DNA from: Saccharibacillus kuerlensis DSM 22868 | GTDB taxonomy: Bacteria; Bacillota; Bacilli; Paenibacillales; Paenibacillaceae | DNA: 64,000 bases | Reading direction: 5' to 3' | Assembly (NCBI RefSeq): GCF_000378145.1 | Contig: NZ_KB899278.1 | Location: forward strand, 364,013 to 428,012 | Part shown: in pieces, positions 45,130-54,806 of the stretch | Position numbering within the stretch: position 1 is the first letter of the stretch | How the letters are laid out: each line of letters opens with the position of its first letter | The notes under the pieces: model-generated | Database searches by the model: none | What the model was told of the DNA's origin: nothing | Seen by the model: the letters and a program-made list of their open reading frames with translations, nothing else | Program-made: the position numbers and the translations under genes

Positions 45130-47577
45130 CTAGCCCGAAAAAGATAAAGCTTCATCCGTGTTTCCGGATCGAACAGCCTGCATCCGCTGCGTAATCCAGA
45201 CGCCAATATCCTCGCCCGGACCGAGCAGTCTGCGCTCCAATGCCTCCGCTTCCTGCAGGATGCGATAAGCTCCTGCCGAATCCAATGCCGCCTTCGGCGG
45301 ATTTGGATTGGCAGTGATCGCTCCTTCAGTACGAAGGATGAAGTTCAGTTCCTCGAACACATCCAACGTCATGCGGATCATCCGCGGCGAGCAGCCCGAA
45401 GACCGGCACAACCGACTTACCAGCTGCTCCTCGTCTACAGCTTCCGCTGCAGCGTGCCGCAGCTCAACATAAATCGTCTTGAGCCGTTCACGGTTGGGAT
45501 CGCTGAGTCGGCCGGCAGACAAATTGTCCGCCGAATACATCAGCACGACGTTCTCCAGCGCAGAGAATTCGGCCAGCAGCCGATCCAGCTGCGCGGCGGT
45601 GTCCGGGAGATCCAGAACGAACAAAGTGCGCGTCCCGGCCGGATCCGCGTGCGTGTGCCCGCTTTCCGTTCCTTGAATCCCGGAATATTCATCATACAGC
45701 CAAACCGGTAGTTGCGCCAGAGTCTTCTGCAAAACTTTTAGTGTCCTTTTTTGTACGACTGCTGCAATCTGATCTGGCCCGCAGGCCAGTACATTTCCCG
45801 CTCGCTTGCAAAAAACTTCGATACTGTCAGCCGAGGCAGATGGAGAACGGCGATCAAATACCTGAAGCCCCGGAAGAGCCAAGTCGCGCACCATCAGTTG
45901 CGGTTTGCGGCTGCCCCGCCATTCATTAATTCCCGGCTCGGCCAGCAGATCGAGACGATCGCCTTCCTGCAAGTATTCGGCCAATGCGCCTTTGCCAAAA
46001 GCTACAGCTTCGACTGCACAGCCATCCTGCTCGACGACCAGTTTCAGATGAGTGTTCGTTTTGCCCATTGTCAGTACACGCTGCAGCTTCACATTTCGAA
46101 ACACCAACTGCGGAGTCGGATTGCTCATCCCGAACGGCGCCATACGCTCCAGCTCTTCGATAACCGAAATTGGTACCTCGGACAGCGAACACTCCGTTTC
46201 TGCTTCGATCATCGGAACCAGATGTTCCGGCTTTAATACTATAGACGCGTGCGCATTCAGCCCCTGTTCAAAATCTTCAAGCCGCTCTCGAAGCAGGCTC
46301 ATACCAGCTGCCGCAGGGTGACCGCCGAAATGCTGCATCGTCTCCTCGACTGACAAGAGCGCTTCATAAATGTCAAAACCCGCAATCGAACGGGCGGAAC
46401 CTTTGCAGGTTCCCTTTTCCGTATCGATTCCCAGAATGATCGTCGGGCGATAATAGCGCTCAAGAATTTTGGAAGCCACGATGCCGACGACTCCGACATT
46501 CCAACCTTCTCCGGCCAGCACAATCACGTCAGGAACCTTTCCGATTTCAGCAATCTTGAGCTCCAACATTGCGGAAGCTTCGCTGACGATATCTTCTACG
46601 TTCTTCTGCCTTTCCTTGTTGAGCAGATCAAGCACCGAAGCCAAATGTTCGGCTCGATCATGTTCCTGTGTCGTTAACAGGTCAACGGCGCGGTCAGCAT
46701 GATCCAGCCGGCCGCTGGCGTTGATTCGCGGTGCAATCGCAAACGCAATGCCTACCGACGTCAGCTGCTCGGGTTGACTTCCGGCAACAGTAAGCAGCTG
46801 CTCTACACCGGGAGATGGATTTCGACGCATCACGTCAATCCCGCGGGCTACGATCAGACGGTTTTCGCCGGTTAACGGCATAAGATCAGCTACCGTACCG
46901 ATTGCCGTCAAGTCCATCCATTCTTCGGGCGGCTGTCCAAGCAGCGCATGAGCCAATTTGAATGCGACACCCACGCCCGCCAGCCCTTTGAACGGGTAGC
47001 CGCACATCGGAAGCTTCGGATTGACCAAAGCAACCGCTTCCGGAAGAACAGCCGGCGCTTCATGATGGTCGGTTACGACAACATCAATACCAAGCGACGC
47101 CGCATAAGCAATCTGATCGACGGCACTGATCCCCGTATCGACGGTTACGATTAACTTCACCTGCTCCGCTGCCGCCTTGTCGATCGCATGACGATGCAGA
47201 CCATACCCTTCCTTGGAACGGTGAGGAATATAAGTACCGAAATCCGCACCAAGTCTGGTCATCAGACGAATCATGAGCGCCGTGCTCGATACCCCGTCCG
47301 CATCGTAGTCGCCGTACACCCAGATTCTTTCTCTATGCTCTAGCGCCATGCGTATTCGCTGTACGGCCTGCTCCATTCCGTGCAGCAAAAATGGATCGTG
47401 CAGACCCGAGAGGTCTTCATCCCCATCTAAAAATTCTGCTGCTGCCGGAGGTGCGTCATATCCCCGATTGACCAGCATTGACGCGAGCAGCGGAGATATC
47501 TCCAGTTCTCCGCTTAGTCGGTCCACTGCCGAAGAATTGGGATGTGCAATTTTCCATTGATATTGCGAATGCAGCAC
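45130..47577 (-). CDS. recJ: Single-stranded-DNA exonuclease RecJ
   Basis: An 815-residue 5'-3' exonuclease of the DHH superfamily. The metal motifs are VYGDYDADGVSSTALMI, TVDTGIS and VTDHHEAP; the DHHA1 part has APRINASGRLDHADRAVDLL and GGHPAAAGMSL. An OB-fold (LKLVVEQDGCAVEAVAFGKG) follows, then a C-terminal region of about 230 residues of the Firmicute RecJ_C type. It acts in recombination and mismatch repair. The GTG at 47577 has AGGTG six bases upstream. Confidence 0.97.
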   Translation of the reverse strand: MLHSQYQWKIAHPNSSAVDRLSGELEISPLLASMLVNRGYDAPPAAAEFLDGDEDLSGLHDPFLLHGMEQAVQRIRMALEHRERIWVYGDYDADGVSSTALMIRLMTRLGADFGTYIPHRSKEGYGLHRHAIDKAAAEQVKLIVTVDTGISAVDQIAYAASLGIDVVVTDHHEAPAVLPEAVALVNPKLPMCGYPFKGLAGVGVAFKLAHALLGQPPEEWMDLTAIGTVADLMPLTGENRLIVARGIDVMRRNPSPGVEQLLTVAGSQPEQLTSVGIAFAIAPRINASGRLDHADRAVDLLTTQEHDRAEHLASVLDLLNKERQKNVEDIVSEASAMLELKIAEIGKVPDVIVLAGEGWNVGVVGIVASKILERYYRPTIILGIDTEKGTCKGSARSIAGFDIYEALLSVEETMQHFGGHPAAAGMSLLRERLEDFEQGLNAHASIVLKPEHLVPMIEAETECSLSEVPISVIEELERMAPFGMSNPTPQLVFRNVKLQRVLTMGKTNTHLKLVVEQDGCAVEAVAFGKGALAEYLQEGDRLDLLAEPGINEWRGSRKPQLMVRDLALPGLQVFDRRSPSASADSIEVFCKRAGNVLACGPDQIAAVVQKRTLKVLQKTLAQLPVWLYDEYSGIQGTESGHTHADPAGTRTLFVLDLPDTAAQLDRLLAEFSALENVVLMYSADNLSAGRLSDPNRERLKTIYVELRHAAAEAVDEEQLVSRLCRSSGCSPRMIRMTLDVFEELNFILRTEGAITANPNPPKAALDSAGAYRILQEAEALERRLLGPGEDIGVWITQRMQAVRSGNTDEALSFSG

Positions 47578-47669
47578 AAGCTCACCTGCCTTTCAAAATT
47601 TAAATAGATACCGGGAAATAGGATAAGAAATAAAACAAGAAATAAAAAGCAAGAAATAAAAAGCGAACA

Positions 47670-47689
47670 AACGCGGATTGCTCCGCGTT
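47670..47689 (-). terminator. Short hairpin after the CDF gene, possible terminator
   Basis: Stem AACGCGGA / TCCGCGTT with a four-base loop, then TGTTCGCTTTTTA on the minus strand, five bases after the stop. Confidence 0.5.
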
Positions 47690-47694
47690 CGATG

Positions 47695-48603
47695 TTATTG
47701 AACAATAGTAGGTGAATCGCCGTTCAGCAGATCGTCATTTGACTTGTACGGATACCCACTATGATAAGGCTCTACACGAACATCGACCTCGACAACTTGC
47801 ACGAAACGATGTACAAGCAGATCTCTCGATCGTTGAGCAACTTCTTCCGCCTCCTTAACGGTCATGCGCGGATTAACACTCAGTATAAGATCGATCTTCA
47901 CTGCTTCTGCCACCTTGGTCGCTCGAAGTTCACGAACTTCAATAACCCCGCGTACACGCTGAACCGTTTCCAGAAATGGAGTCGGATCTTCTGCACGCTG
48001 CTTGCTCAAAGTCGGCGATCCTCCAAAAATCAACAGCATCAGACGAAGCGCTTTAATAATGGCAATGAGTGCAACCAATAAGGAGGCAGCCGGATCCGCA
48101 TAGAGAAGTTCAGGGATATCAAAGCTCTTTCCCACTACCCACAACACCATTCCCGCAGCAACAAACACTGAGGCATACATCGACAATCGGTGCTCCTTTG
48201 TATAACGCCGAGCCTTCTCGCGGTCTTCCTGTTCCAATTGACGATAGCGAATGATAAATAAGACCTGACTCACTACAACAGCAAAAAAGAAGGCGACTGC
48301 TGCCCACTCATTGGGTGTTCGTTGAGACGAATGCAAAAGCTGCCCGATACCGCTCAGCACCGCTTCAATAGCTCCAACCAGTATCAGCACGGCGAACAGC
48401 ATTCCAACCAGCGAAGCCTGCAGCTTGCCGAAACGAGTGCTGCGTACCGCATCCGAAACAGAATTCAACGAATCGACAAGCAGTGCGTGACTTCCGCCCA
48501 TCCATCCGCCAATTCCTTTCAGCAAAGCAGCAGCACCCAGCAAGTACGCATCGGTTCCGCCTGTGGAATTCCAGGTGTCTTTTTGACGGACCGTCATAAC
48601 CAT
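47695..48603 (-). CDS. Cation diffusion facilitator family protein, apparently missing most of TM2
   Basis: A 302-residue relative of CDF metal exporters (Mn/Zn/Fe). SHALLVDSLNSVSDAV is the TM2 entry and carries the NxxxD form of the site (Asn47, Asp51), as in Mn-type members. Then RSTRFGKLQASLVGML follows directly, where the family has the rest of TM2 and a His-rich loop (HPYGHxRxE), so roughly 25 residues are absent in frame. In TM5 the usual D-N-R-S-D reads E-H-R-L-S (137-141), so one metal Asp is replaced. TM6 (YADPAASLLVALIAI) and the cytoplasmic C-terminal domain (VRGVIEVRELRATKVAEAVKI) look normal. The start may be the ATG at 48603 or 48597. Transport activity is doubtful. Confidence 0.8.
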   Translation of the reverse strand: MVMTVRQKDTWNSTGGTDAYLLGAAALLKGIGGWMGGSHALLVDSLNSVSDAVRSTRFGKLQASLVGMLFAVLILVGAIEAVLSGIGQLLHSSQRTPNEWAAVAFFFAVVVSQVLFIIRYRQLEQEDREKARRYTKEHRLSMYASVFVAAGMVLWVVGKSFDIPELLYADPAASLLVALIAIIKALRLMLLIFGGSPTLSKQRAEDPTPFLETVQRVRGVIEVRELRATKVAEAVKIDLILSVNPRMTVKEAEEVAQRSRDLLVHRFVQVVEVDVRVEPYHSGYPYKSNDDLLNGDSPTIVQ

Positions 48604-48686
48604 TCCCCTCTCCTATTTAAACACCCTATCCGGCATGCTTACGTTTTCGGAACCGGCTCCATGTGCCCATGAAAAAAAGAAATAAG

Positions 48687-48719
48687 AAAAGCCGCGCCTT
48701 GGATACAGGACGCGGCTTT
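48687..48719 (-). terminator. Intrinsic terminator after secF
   Basis: Stem AAAGCCGCGTCC / GGCGCGGCTTTT (two mismatches) and T-rich tail on the minus strand, about 20 bases after the secF stop. Confidence 0.8.
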
Positions 48720-48739
48720 ACGGCAAAGCCGTAGCAATG

Positions 48740-49666
48740 TTAAGTCGTCGTTTTGACTGCTGACGGCTTCTTCTTGCGTCTTAACGCCAACCACAATGGG
48801 CTTGCGATGAAGATCGACGAATACGCACCGAACAGCAATCCGATAACCATCGCCAGAGAGAACATGCGGATTGACTCGCTTCCCAGGATCAGCAGTGCAA
48901 ATGCCGCGATAAAGACCGTAAACACCGTACCAAGCGAGCGGGTCATCGTCTGCGATATACTCTTGTTCACAATTTCCCCCAGGTCGTTGTACGTTTGCTT
49001 TTTGGCGAAACGCAAGTTCTCCCGAATCCGGTCGAAAATAACGATTGTATCATTGATGGAGAAACCAATGATAGTCAAAATGGCAACGATAAAGGTCAGA
49101 TTGACCTCCAATCGAAGGATCGAGAATACACTGATTACAAGGAATGCGTCATGCAGCAGGGCAACGATTGCCGATAAGGCAAAGCGCCATTCAAAGCGAA
49201 TCGTCACGTAGATGACAATTGCAATACTTGCCACCGCAACAGCCAACATTGCGTTGCGCTCCAATTCTTTTGCCATTTCCGCATCGACCGTATTGATCTC
49301 GTACGCAGCGTTAGCATCGATCTGACTGTTGAACGTAGATTGCAGCGACTGAACCTGGTCGTCTGTCAATACTTCTGGGAAACGAATATTGACGCGATCG
49401 CTGCCGGCCGTAATATTCGCTTCCTGATCCAGATTGGCTTCATTAACAACCTGCTGCACTTCCGCCTTACTTACGACTTTGGATACCGCAATATCCACGT
49501 TCGATCCCGAACGGAAATCAACCCCGTAATTCAAACCGAAAACAGCAAGGCTGAGAATGCCGGCGAGTGTCAGAATAACTGAGAATGTGTAAAAATACTT
49601 ACTTGCCTTAACGAAATTGAAATCCCATTTCGAACTTGGCGATTGCTTAGAGTTCACGAATTTCAC
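48740..49666 (-). CDS. secF: Protein translocase subunit SecF
   Basis: A 308-residue RND-like membrane protein partnering SecD. It starts with one helix (FYTFSVILTLAGILSLAVFGL), then the conserved LNYGVDFRSGSNVDI, the short P4 domain, and five more helices with ILTIIGFSINDTIVIFDRIREN in parts and GSESIRMFSLAMVIGLL. SecDF uses the proton gradient to complete protein export. The GTG at 49666 overlaps secD by 20 bases and has AAAGGGGA against it; a GTG at 49657 is better spaced. B. subtilis has one fused secDF gene, whereas here they are separate. Confidence 0.95.
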   Translation of the reverse strand: MKFVNSKQSPSSKWDFNFVKASKYFYTFSVILTLAGILSLAVFGLNYGVDFRSGSNVDIAVSKVVSKAEVQQVVNEANLDQEANITAGSDRVNIRFPEVLTDDQVQSLQSTFNSQIDANAAYEINTVDAEMAKELERNAMLAVAVASIAIVIYVTIRFEWRFALSAIVALLHDAFLVISVFSILRLEVNLTFIVAILTIIGFSINDTIVIFDRIRENLRFAKKQTYNDLGEIVNKSISQTMTRSLGTVFTVFIAAFALLILGSESIRMFSLAMVIGLLFGAYSSIFIASPLWLALRRKKKPSAVKTTT

Positions 49667-51122
49667 TCCCCTTTACTCCGAAATACCCTGGCTTCTTCAA
49701 GGATTTCGCCTTAATGAGCAGAGAGAGCAAGAATCGCGACAGCAGAACGTTAGTGATGATACTGGTTACAATGCCGATCATCAGAACAAGCGCGAAACCG
49801 CGAACCGATCCTGTACCGAGCCAGAACATAACGGCACCGGCAATCAGGGTTGTAATCTGAGCGTCCATGACAGTCCAGAAAGATCTCTTGCTGCCGGCTT
49901 TGAAAGCTGACAGAATGCTCTTGCCGCTTCGCAGCTCTTCCTTGATTCGTTCATAGGTAATGATATTGGCGTCGACCGCCATCCCGATCCCGAGAATGAA
50001 TGCTGCAATACCCGGCAGGGTCAGCGTAATATCCGCCCATATGAAGACCAGGAGCGTCCCCCATGTATGAAGGAGCAGACAGAACGCGGCAATCAGACCG
50101 GGTACCCGATACATAAATACCATGAAAATCAAGATGAGAATCGAGCCGATGATGCCGGCCCGCAGCGTCTGATCCAGGGACAATTGTCCCAATGTCGCAC
50201 CGACGCTCTGTGAATATTTCTCGGTTAACTGCAGCGGCAGCGCACCAAGATTGATGGTATCACGCAGATTCTGCGCTTCTTCACGGGTGAAATTCCCCGT
50301 GATTTGCGCCGTTCCTCCCGTAATACGCTGGTTGACGCTTGGATCCGACAGCATCTCGTCATCTAAGAAGATTGCGAGCTTCTGACCGACCAAGCGTCCG
50401 GTTACTTCTGCAAATTTATCCGCATCCTTCAACTCGATTGCAATCATCGGATTATTCAGCGAATCCAACTGTACCGAAGCGCCGTTCGGTTTGAAATCAT
50501 CCCCGGTCAGTTCGATCTTGTTATAACCTTGATATGGATCTTCCTCAGTTGTACCTTCCGTTGTACCTGCATTCTCGGAATCTGCGTTGTCGGTAGATTC
50601 CGCCGAACCTGCAGCTTCGGAATCAGCATTTTCGGTCGCATCCTCCGCATTTGCAGCATCTGAACCAGCACTATCGGTCGGATCCGCACTTTCTGATGCC
50701 GCTTCATCTTCGGATGCAGCATCGGTCTCTTCCGTCGTTCCCTGTTCCGTTGTACTTTCTTCCGCGGAATCTCCCATACTGCGGAATGTCAGGTTGGCGG
50801 GTTCTTTAATGCGTTCCCTTACGGCCTGCTCGTCTGTAACGCCCGCGATTCTGAGTCGGATCCGATTCTCGCCTTCGGTCGTGATCTCAGGCTCGCTTCC
50901 CCCAACGGCATTTACGCGCTTCTCGAGACTTCTAGCCGTCTCAATCAGGGACTCCCGGGTAACTTCTTCTCCGCCCGTCATCGGCGAAGCCTCGTATAGA
51001 ATCTCGAAGCCGCCTTTCAAATCCAATCCTAACCGGACCGAATTCAGCACGTTGGGCGTGCTCCAGATTATGATCCCGATCGAGACGAGCACAATAACAA
51101 CGAAACTGACAATTCTCTTCAT
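49647..51122 (-). CDS. secD: Protein translocase subunit SecD with acidic low-complexity insert
   Basis: A 491-residue SecD. Helix 1 (IVSFVVIVLVSIGIIIW), the conserved LGLDLKGGFEILYEA, and a P1 domain (ARSLEKRVNAVGGSEPEI) are followed by an unusual run (residues about 119-196) of Glu, Asp, Ser, Thr and Ala with no Lys or Arg. Then come the rest of the extracellular domain (VGQKLAIFLDDEMLSDPSV) and five helices including the motif IAAFILGIGMAVDANIITYER with its Asp-Asn functional pair. It pulls preproteins out of SecYEG with SecF. A GGGGG ribosome site lies 13 bases before the ATG. Confidence 0.95.
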   Translation of the reverse strand: MKRIVSFVVIVLVSIGIIIWSTPNVLNSVRLGLDLKGGFEILYEASPMTGGEEVTRESLIETARSLEKRVNAVGGSEPEITTEGENRIRLRIAGVTDEQAVRERIKEPANLTFRSMGDSAEESTTEQGTTEETDAASEDEAASESADPTDSAGSDAANAEDATENADSEAAGSAESTDNADSENAGTTEGTTEEDPYQGYNKIELTGDDFKPNGASVQLDSLNNPMIAIELKDADKFAEVTGRLVGQKLAIFLDDEMLSDPSVNQRITGGTAQITGNFTREEAQNLRDTINLGALPLQLTEKYSQSVGATLGQLSLDQTLRAGIIGSILILIFMVFMYRVPGLIAAFCLLLHTWGTLLVFIWADITLTLPGIAAFILGIGMAVDANIITYERIKEELRSGKSILSAFKAGSKRSFWTVMDAQITTLIAGAVMFWLGTGSVRGFALVLMIGIVTSIITNVLLSRFLLSLLIKAKSLKKPGYFGVKGSEIREL

Positions 51123-51193
51123 GCCGTTTCTGGTTCCCCCTTTTTTCTCAATATTCCCATTATAGCGACGCCGGAAAATAGAGTCAACGAAGC

Positions 51194-51232
51194 AAAAGAA
51201 AGACCCTCCTTTAGGAAAGGGGAGCCTCTTTC
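51194..51232 (-). terminator. Intrinsic terminator overlapping the end of comN
   Basis: Stem GAAAGA.GCTCC / GGAG..TCTTTC on the minus strand with a T-run; the stop codon lies in the loop. Confidence 0.55.
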
Positions 51233-51498
51233 AGCGCCGAGAGCGTCAGATAATTCATCAGCCCGTTCACCCGAAGCGTCAAAATGTCATTTACAATCCG
51301 ATGCAGAGGCGGCTCCTGTTTTCCGGCATACCGACTGTTCACACAATGCCAGACGTCTTCCCAGGTTGCATGCTCGTAACCGAGATAATGAAATTCCTCG
51401 GCTTTATTTTGGCACAGCTCGATAACAGCATCGGTCAGTGCTTCTCCATCCAGCATTTCCTCTGCAGGATTCTGCCCGTTCAACCTCTCGTCTGCCAT
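51211..51498 (-). CDS. comN: Post-transcriptional regulator ComN
   Basis: A 95-residue cytoplasmic protein of the Post_transc_reg family (B. subtilis ComN/YrzD), which controls the comE transcript for competence and is linked to DivIVA at the poles. Key segments are DAVIELCQNKAEEFHYLGYEHATWEDVWHC in parts and VNDILTLRVNGLMNYLT. The N-terminal 18 residues are variable. It lies next to secDF as in B. subtilis, with an AAGGGGG site before the ATG. Whether this organism is competent cannot be judged here. Confidence 0.85.
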   Translation of the reverse strand: MADERLNGQNPAEEMLDGEALTDAVIELCQNKAEEFHYLGYEHATWEDVWHCVNSRYAGKQEPPLHRIVNDILTLRVNGLMNYLTLSALKEAPLS

Positions 51499-51649
51499 CC
51501 CTTTCCCCCTTCTCCAACTGCCTGAACAGATAGTCCTTATACGGCTGAGGTTTTAAACTGCGACCGCGTTTATGCTTCATTCGACGCGGTCCGACTGATT
51601 CCTTCCGGAATTTGGCACCGTTCCCCCAATCATTGGAGAACGTAGGCAT
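51404..51649 (-). CDS. Candidate small basic protein overlapping comN
   Basis: An 81-residue open frame starting at an ATG with GGAGG 11 bases upstream. It overlaps the permease end by 20 bases and the comN start by 95 bases in another frame. The first 50 residues (NDWGNGAKFRKESVGPR, then RRMKHKRGRSLKPQPYKDY) look protein-like and fill an otherwise empty 132-base gap, whereas the part over comN looks like a shadow frame. No family is recognised. Gene start is moderately supported, gene end is doubtful. Confidence 0.35.
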   Translation of the reverse strand: MPTFSNDWGNGAKFRKESVGPRRMKHKRGRSLKPQPYKDYLFRQLEKGERDGRREVERAESCRGNAGWRSTDRCCYRAVPK

Positions 51650-52949
51650 ATAGGTACCATCCTCCGGCCGCAAGCGCCAGCAGGGTCAGCGGAAAAGCCA
51701 CGATCAGATATGAAAGATACGAAAAGCGGTATCCTTCTTTTTGTGCAAACCCCGCTGCAAGCACACCTGCGACCGATCCGGCTAAAGTCCCGCTTGATCC
51801 AATACCGCAGCCCAGCGCCAGCGCCCACCACAGTTCGTTCAAGTCCGACGGTCTGACAACACCCATCTGCAGCCCTATCGTCTGAATTAACGGAATGCCC
51901 GCTGCCGTCAGCGGAACCGGATCAAGTACGGCGGACAGCACCCCCGTTACCCCGAACAACATCAGTGCAGCCAGAACTTTGCTCTCATTCGTCAATTCCA
52001 GCAGCCGCATCGAAATTTCACTTATGATGCCTGTCTCGACGAGTCCTCCGGCAAGCACATAAAATCCGATCAGAACACCTAATGTTTTGAAATCCATTTT
52101 TTCTCGGACCTGCTGGACATCTTCAGTAGAGCGTACGTTGATCATAATCATTAATACCGCTGCAGCCGCAGCTACCGTTCCACTGCTGAGCTGCAGTCTG
52201 TCATGCCAGATCAGACCTCCAACCATCAGGAGCAGCACGCTCAGCGACAGCAGGGCACGACGACTGCTGCTCAACCAGCTCGCAGGATTGATTTTTTCAA
52301 GCTCGGCTCGACGACTGCGAATGCCAGACATTTCTTTACGGAAGATCAACATCAACAGTATGAAATGGATGACCAGAAGCAGCAGAGCTGGAGGCAGCAT
52401 ATGGCGAACAAATCCTTCGGTATTGATTCCTGCTGCAGAACCGATCATCATGTTTGGAACATTGCCGACCAGCGTTGTCATTCCGCCCAGATTACAGGCA
52501 ATTACACTCATAATCAATAGAGGAACAGGACCTATACGCAGGATCTTCCCAATACGCAAAATGAGTGGAGCCAACAGCAGCAGAGCCGGACCGCTTCCCA
52601 AGAGAGCGGAGCTTACAGCTGCACTCAACGTGACTGAAATCAAGACAGCGGAAAGATTTCCGGAAAAGGCCTGTATCAATTTAAGTGCTGCAAAATGAAC
52701 GATTCCACTCTTGTCAGCGACGGCTGACGTAACCATCATACCAAGCAGCAGCAGTAAAGCGTTCAAGTAAACATGATGAGTAAATGCAGCGTTCCAGTCG
52801 ACAATTCCCAGTATAAGCAGAACAAGCGCACCGACAATCGCCGCCATGCCTCCGTTTATTTTTTCCGTTACGACCAGCACATAGACGATTGCAAACACGG
52901 CTGCCGCCGTGTAGACCGGCCAAAATGCGGTATCGATTTCGGAAATCAT
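51630..52949 (-). CDS. ArsB/NhaD-type SLC13 superfamily permease
   Basis: A 439-residue membrane protein with about 11-12 hydrophobic segments. It is of the ion-transporter group holding ArsB, NhaD and YdjL-type permeases: an early GGMAAIVGALVLLILG, the mid-helix pair with SALLGSGPALLLLAPL, NLGGMTTLVGNVPNMMIGSAAG (a substrate loop), and a repeat of it in the second half (GCGIGSSGTLAGSVAGVLAAG). The substrate (arsenite, anion or Na+) is not predictable; there is no ars operon. It precedes comN on the same strand. AAAGGAAG precedes the ATG. Confidence 0.82.
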   Translation of the reverse strand: MISEIDTAFWPVYTAAAVFAIVYVLVVTEKINGGMAAIVGALVLLILGIVDWNAAFTHHVYLNALLLLLGMMVTSAVADKSGIVHFAALKLIQAFSGNLSAVLISVTLSAAVSSALLGSGPALLLLAPLILRIGKILRIGPVPLLIMSVIACNLGGMTTLVGNVPNMMIGSAAGINTEGFVRHMLPPALLLLVIHFILLMLIFRKEMSGIRSRRAELEKINPASWLSSSRRALLSLSVLLLMVGGLIWHDRLQLSSGTVAAAAAVLMIMINVRSTEDVQQVREKMDFKTLGVLIGFYVLAGGLVETGIISEISMRLLELTNESKVLAALMLFGVTGVLSAVLDPVPLTAAGIPLIQTIGLQMGVVRPSDLNELWWALALGCGIGSSGTLAGSVAGVLAAGFAQKEGYRFSYLSYLIVAFPLTLLALAAGGWYLYAYVLQ

Positions 52950-53120
52950 GCATCCACTTCCTTTCGATCTTCCCTGCTGTCGGACAGTTTCATAGACAGC
53001 ATTTTAAGCGGCACACGGAGTACTTCACAAAGCTCCGAGCGCCGATCAACTGTTTTTCTTGCCTTCTATGTAGAGTCCGCTTTTCCAAGAAGGTTGCGGT
53101 CAGACCTGAAAATTGTTTGA

Positions 53121-53167
53121 AAAAAGAAGCTGCCGTGAACGGATTCTATCCGTTCGGCGGCAGCTTT
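53121..53167 (-). terminator. Intrinsic terminator after yajC
   Basis: Stem AAGCTGCCG.GAACGGA / TCCGTTC.CGGCAGCTT on the minus strand and six T, 52 bases after yajC. The rest of 52950-53218 holds nothing else I can support. Confidence 0.88.
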
Positions 53168-53218
53168 GTCGGAAGAGACGGCGTTCTGCTTCCGTCGGCC
53201 GTTCCTTATTGAGTGGTG

Positions 53219-53545
53219 TTACTTTTTGTCGAGACTGACATCAGAACCGACTGTTGTTACGTGGCTGATTGCACTGCGATCGAATGTCATCTTCGTGACG
53301 TCATTCACGCGCAGCACAACAATATCGCTCGTGATTTCCAAGATTGTACCGTGCAGGCCGCCGATCGTGACGATTTTATCGCCTTTTTTGAGCTGACCCA
53401 ACATAGCGTTACGTTGTTTTTGTTTTTTCTGCTGAGGACGAATCAGCAGGAAGTAGAAGATTGCGATCATGAAGACAAACGGAACGATCGTCATGAGCAG
53501 TCCTCCGCCTTGTCCGGCGGTTTGTAGCGGTGCAGCTTGGAACAT
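53219..53545 (-). CDS. yajC: Preprotein translocase subunit YajC
   Basis: A 108-residue protein with one N-terminal membrane helix (LLMTIVPFVFMIAIFYFLLI) and a basic, KOW-like beta domain (RPQQKKQKQRNAMLGQLKKGDKIVTIGG in parts). YajC assists SecDF-YidC. Here it follows tgt, as in most bacteria, so yajC-tgt-queA are one unit. GGGGGAT precedes the ATG. Confidence 0.96.
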   Translation of the reverse strand: MFQAAPLQTAGQGGGLLMTIVPFVFMIAIFYFLLIRPQQKKQKQRNAMLGQLKKGDKIVTIGGLHGTILEITSDIVVLRVNDVTKMTFDRSAISHVTTVGSDVSLDKK

Positions 53546-53622
53546 CGTAAATCCCCCTTAGTGTGCGAATGCGAATGACCGTATGGAACGGATCATAGGA
53601 TCGTACTGGACTCGTGGATCGG

Positions 53623-54774
<1,152 letters not shown>

Positions 54775-54806
54775 TTACAAGAAAATGAGGGGGCCTTCGC
54801 CCCCAA

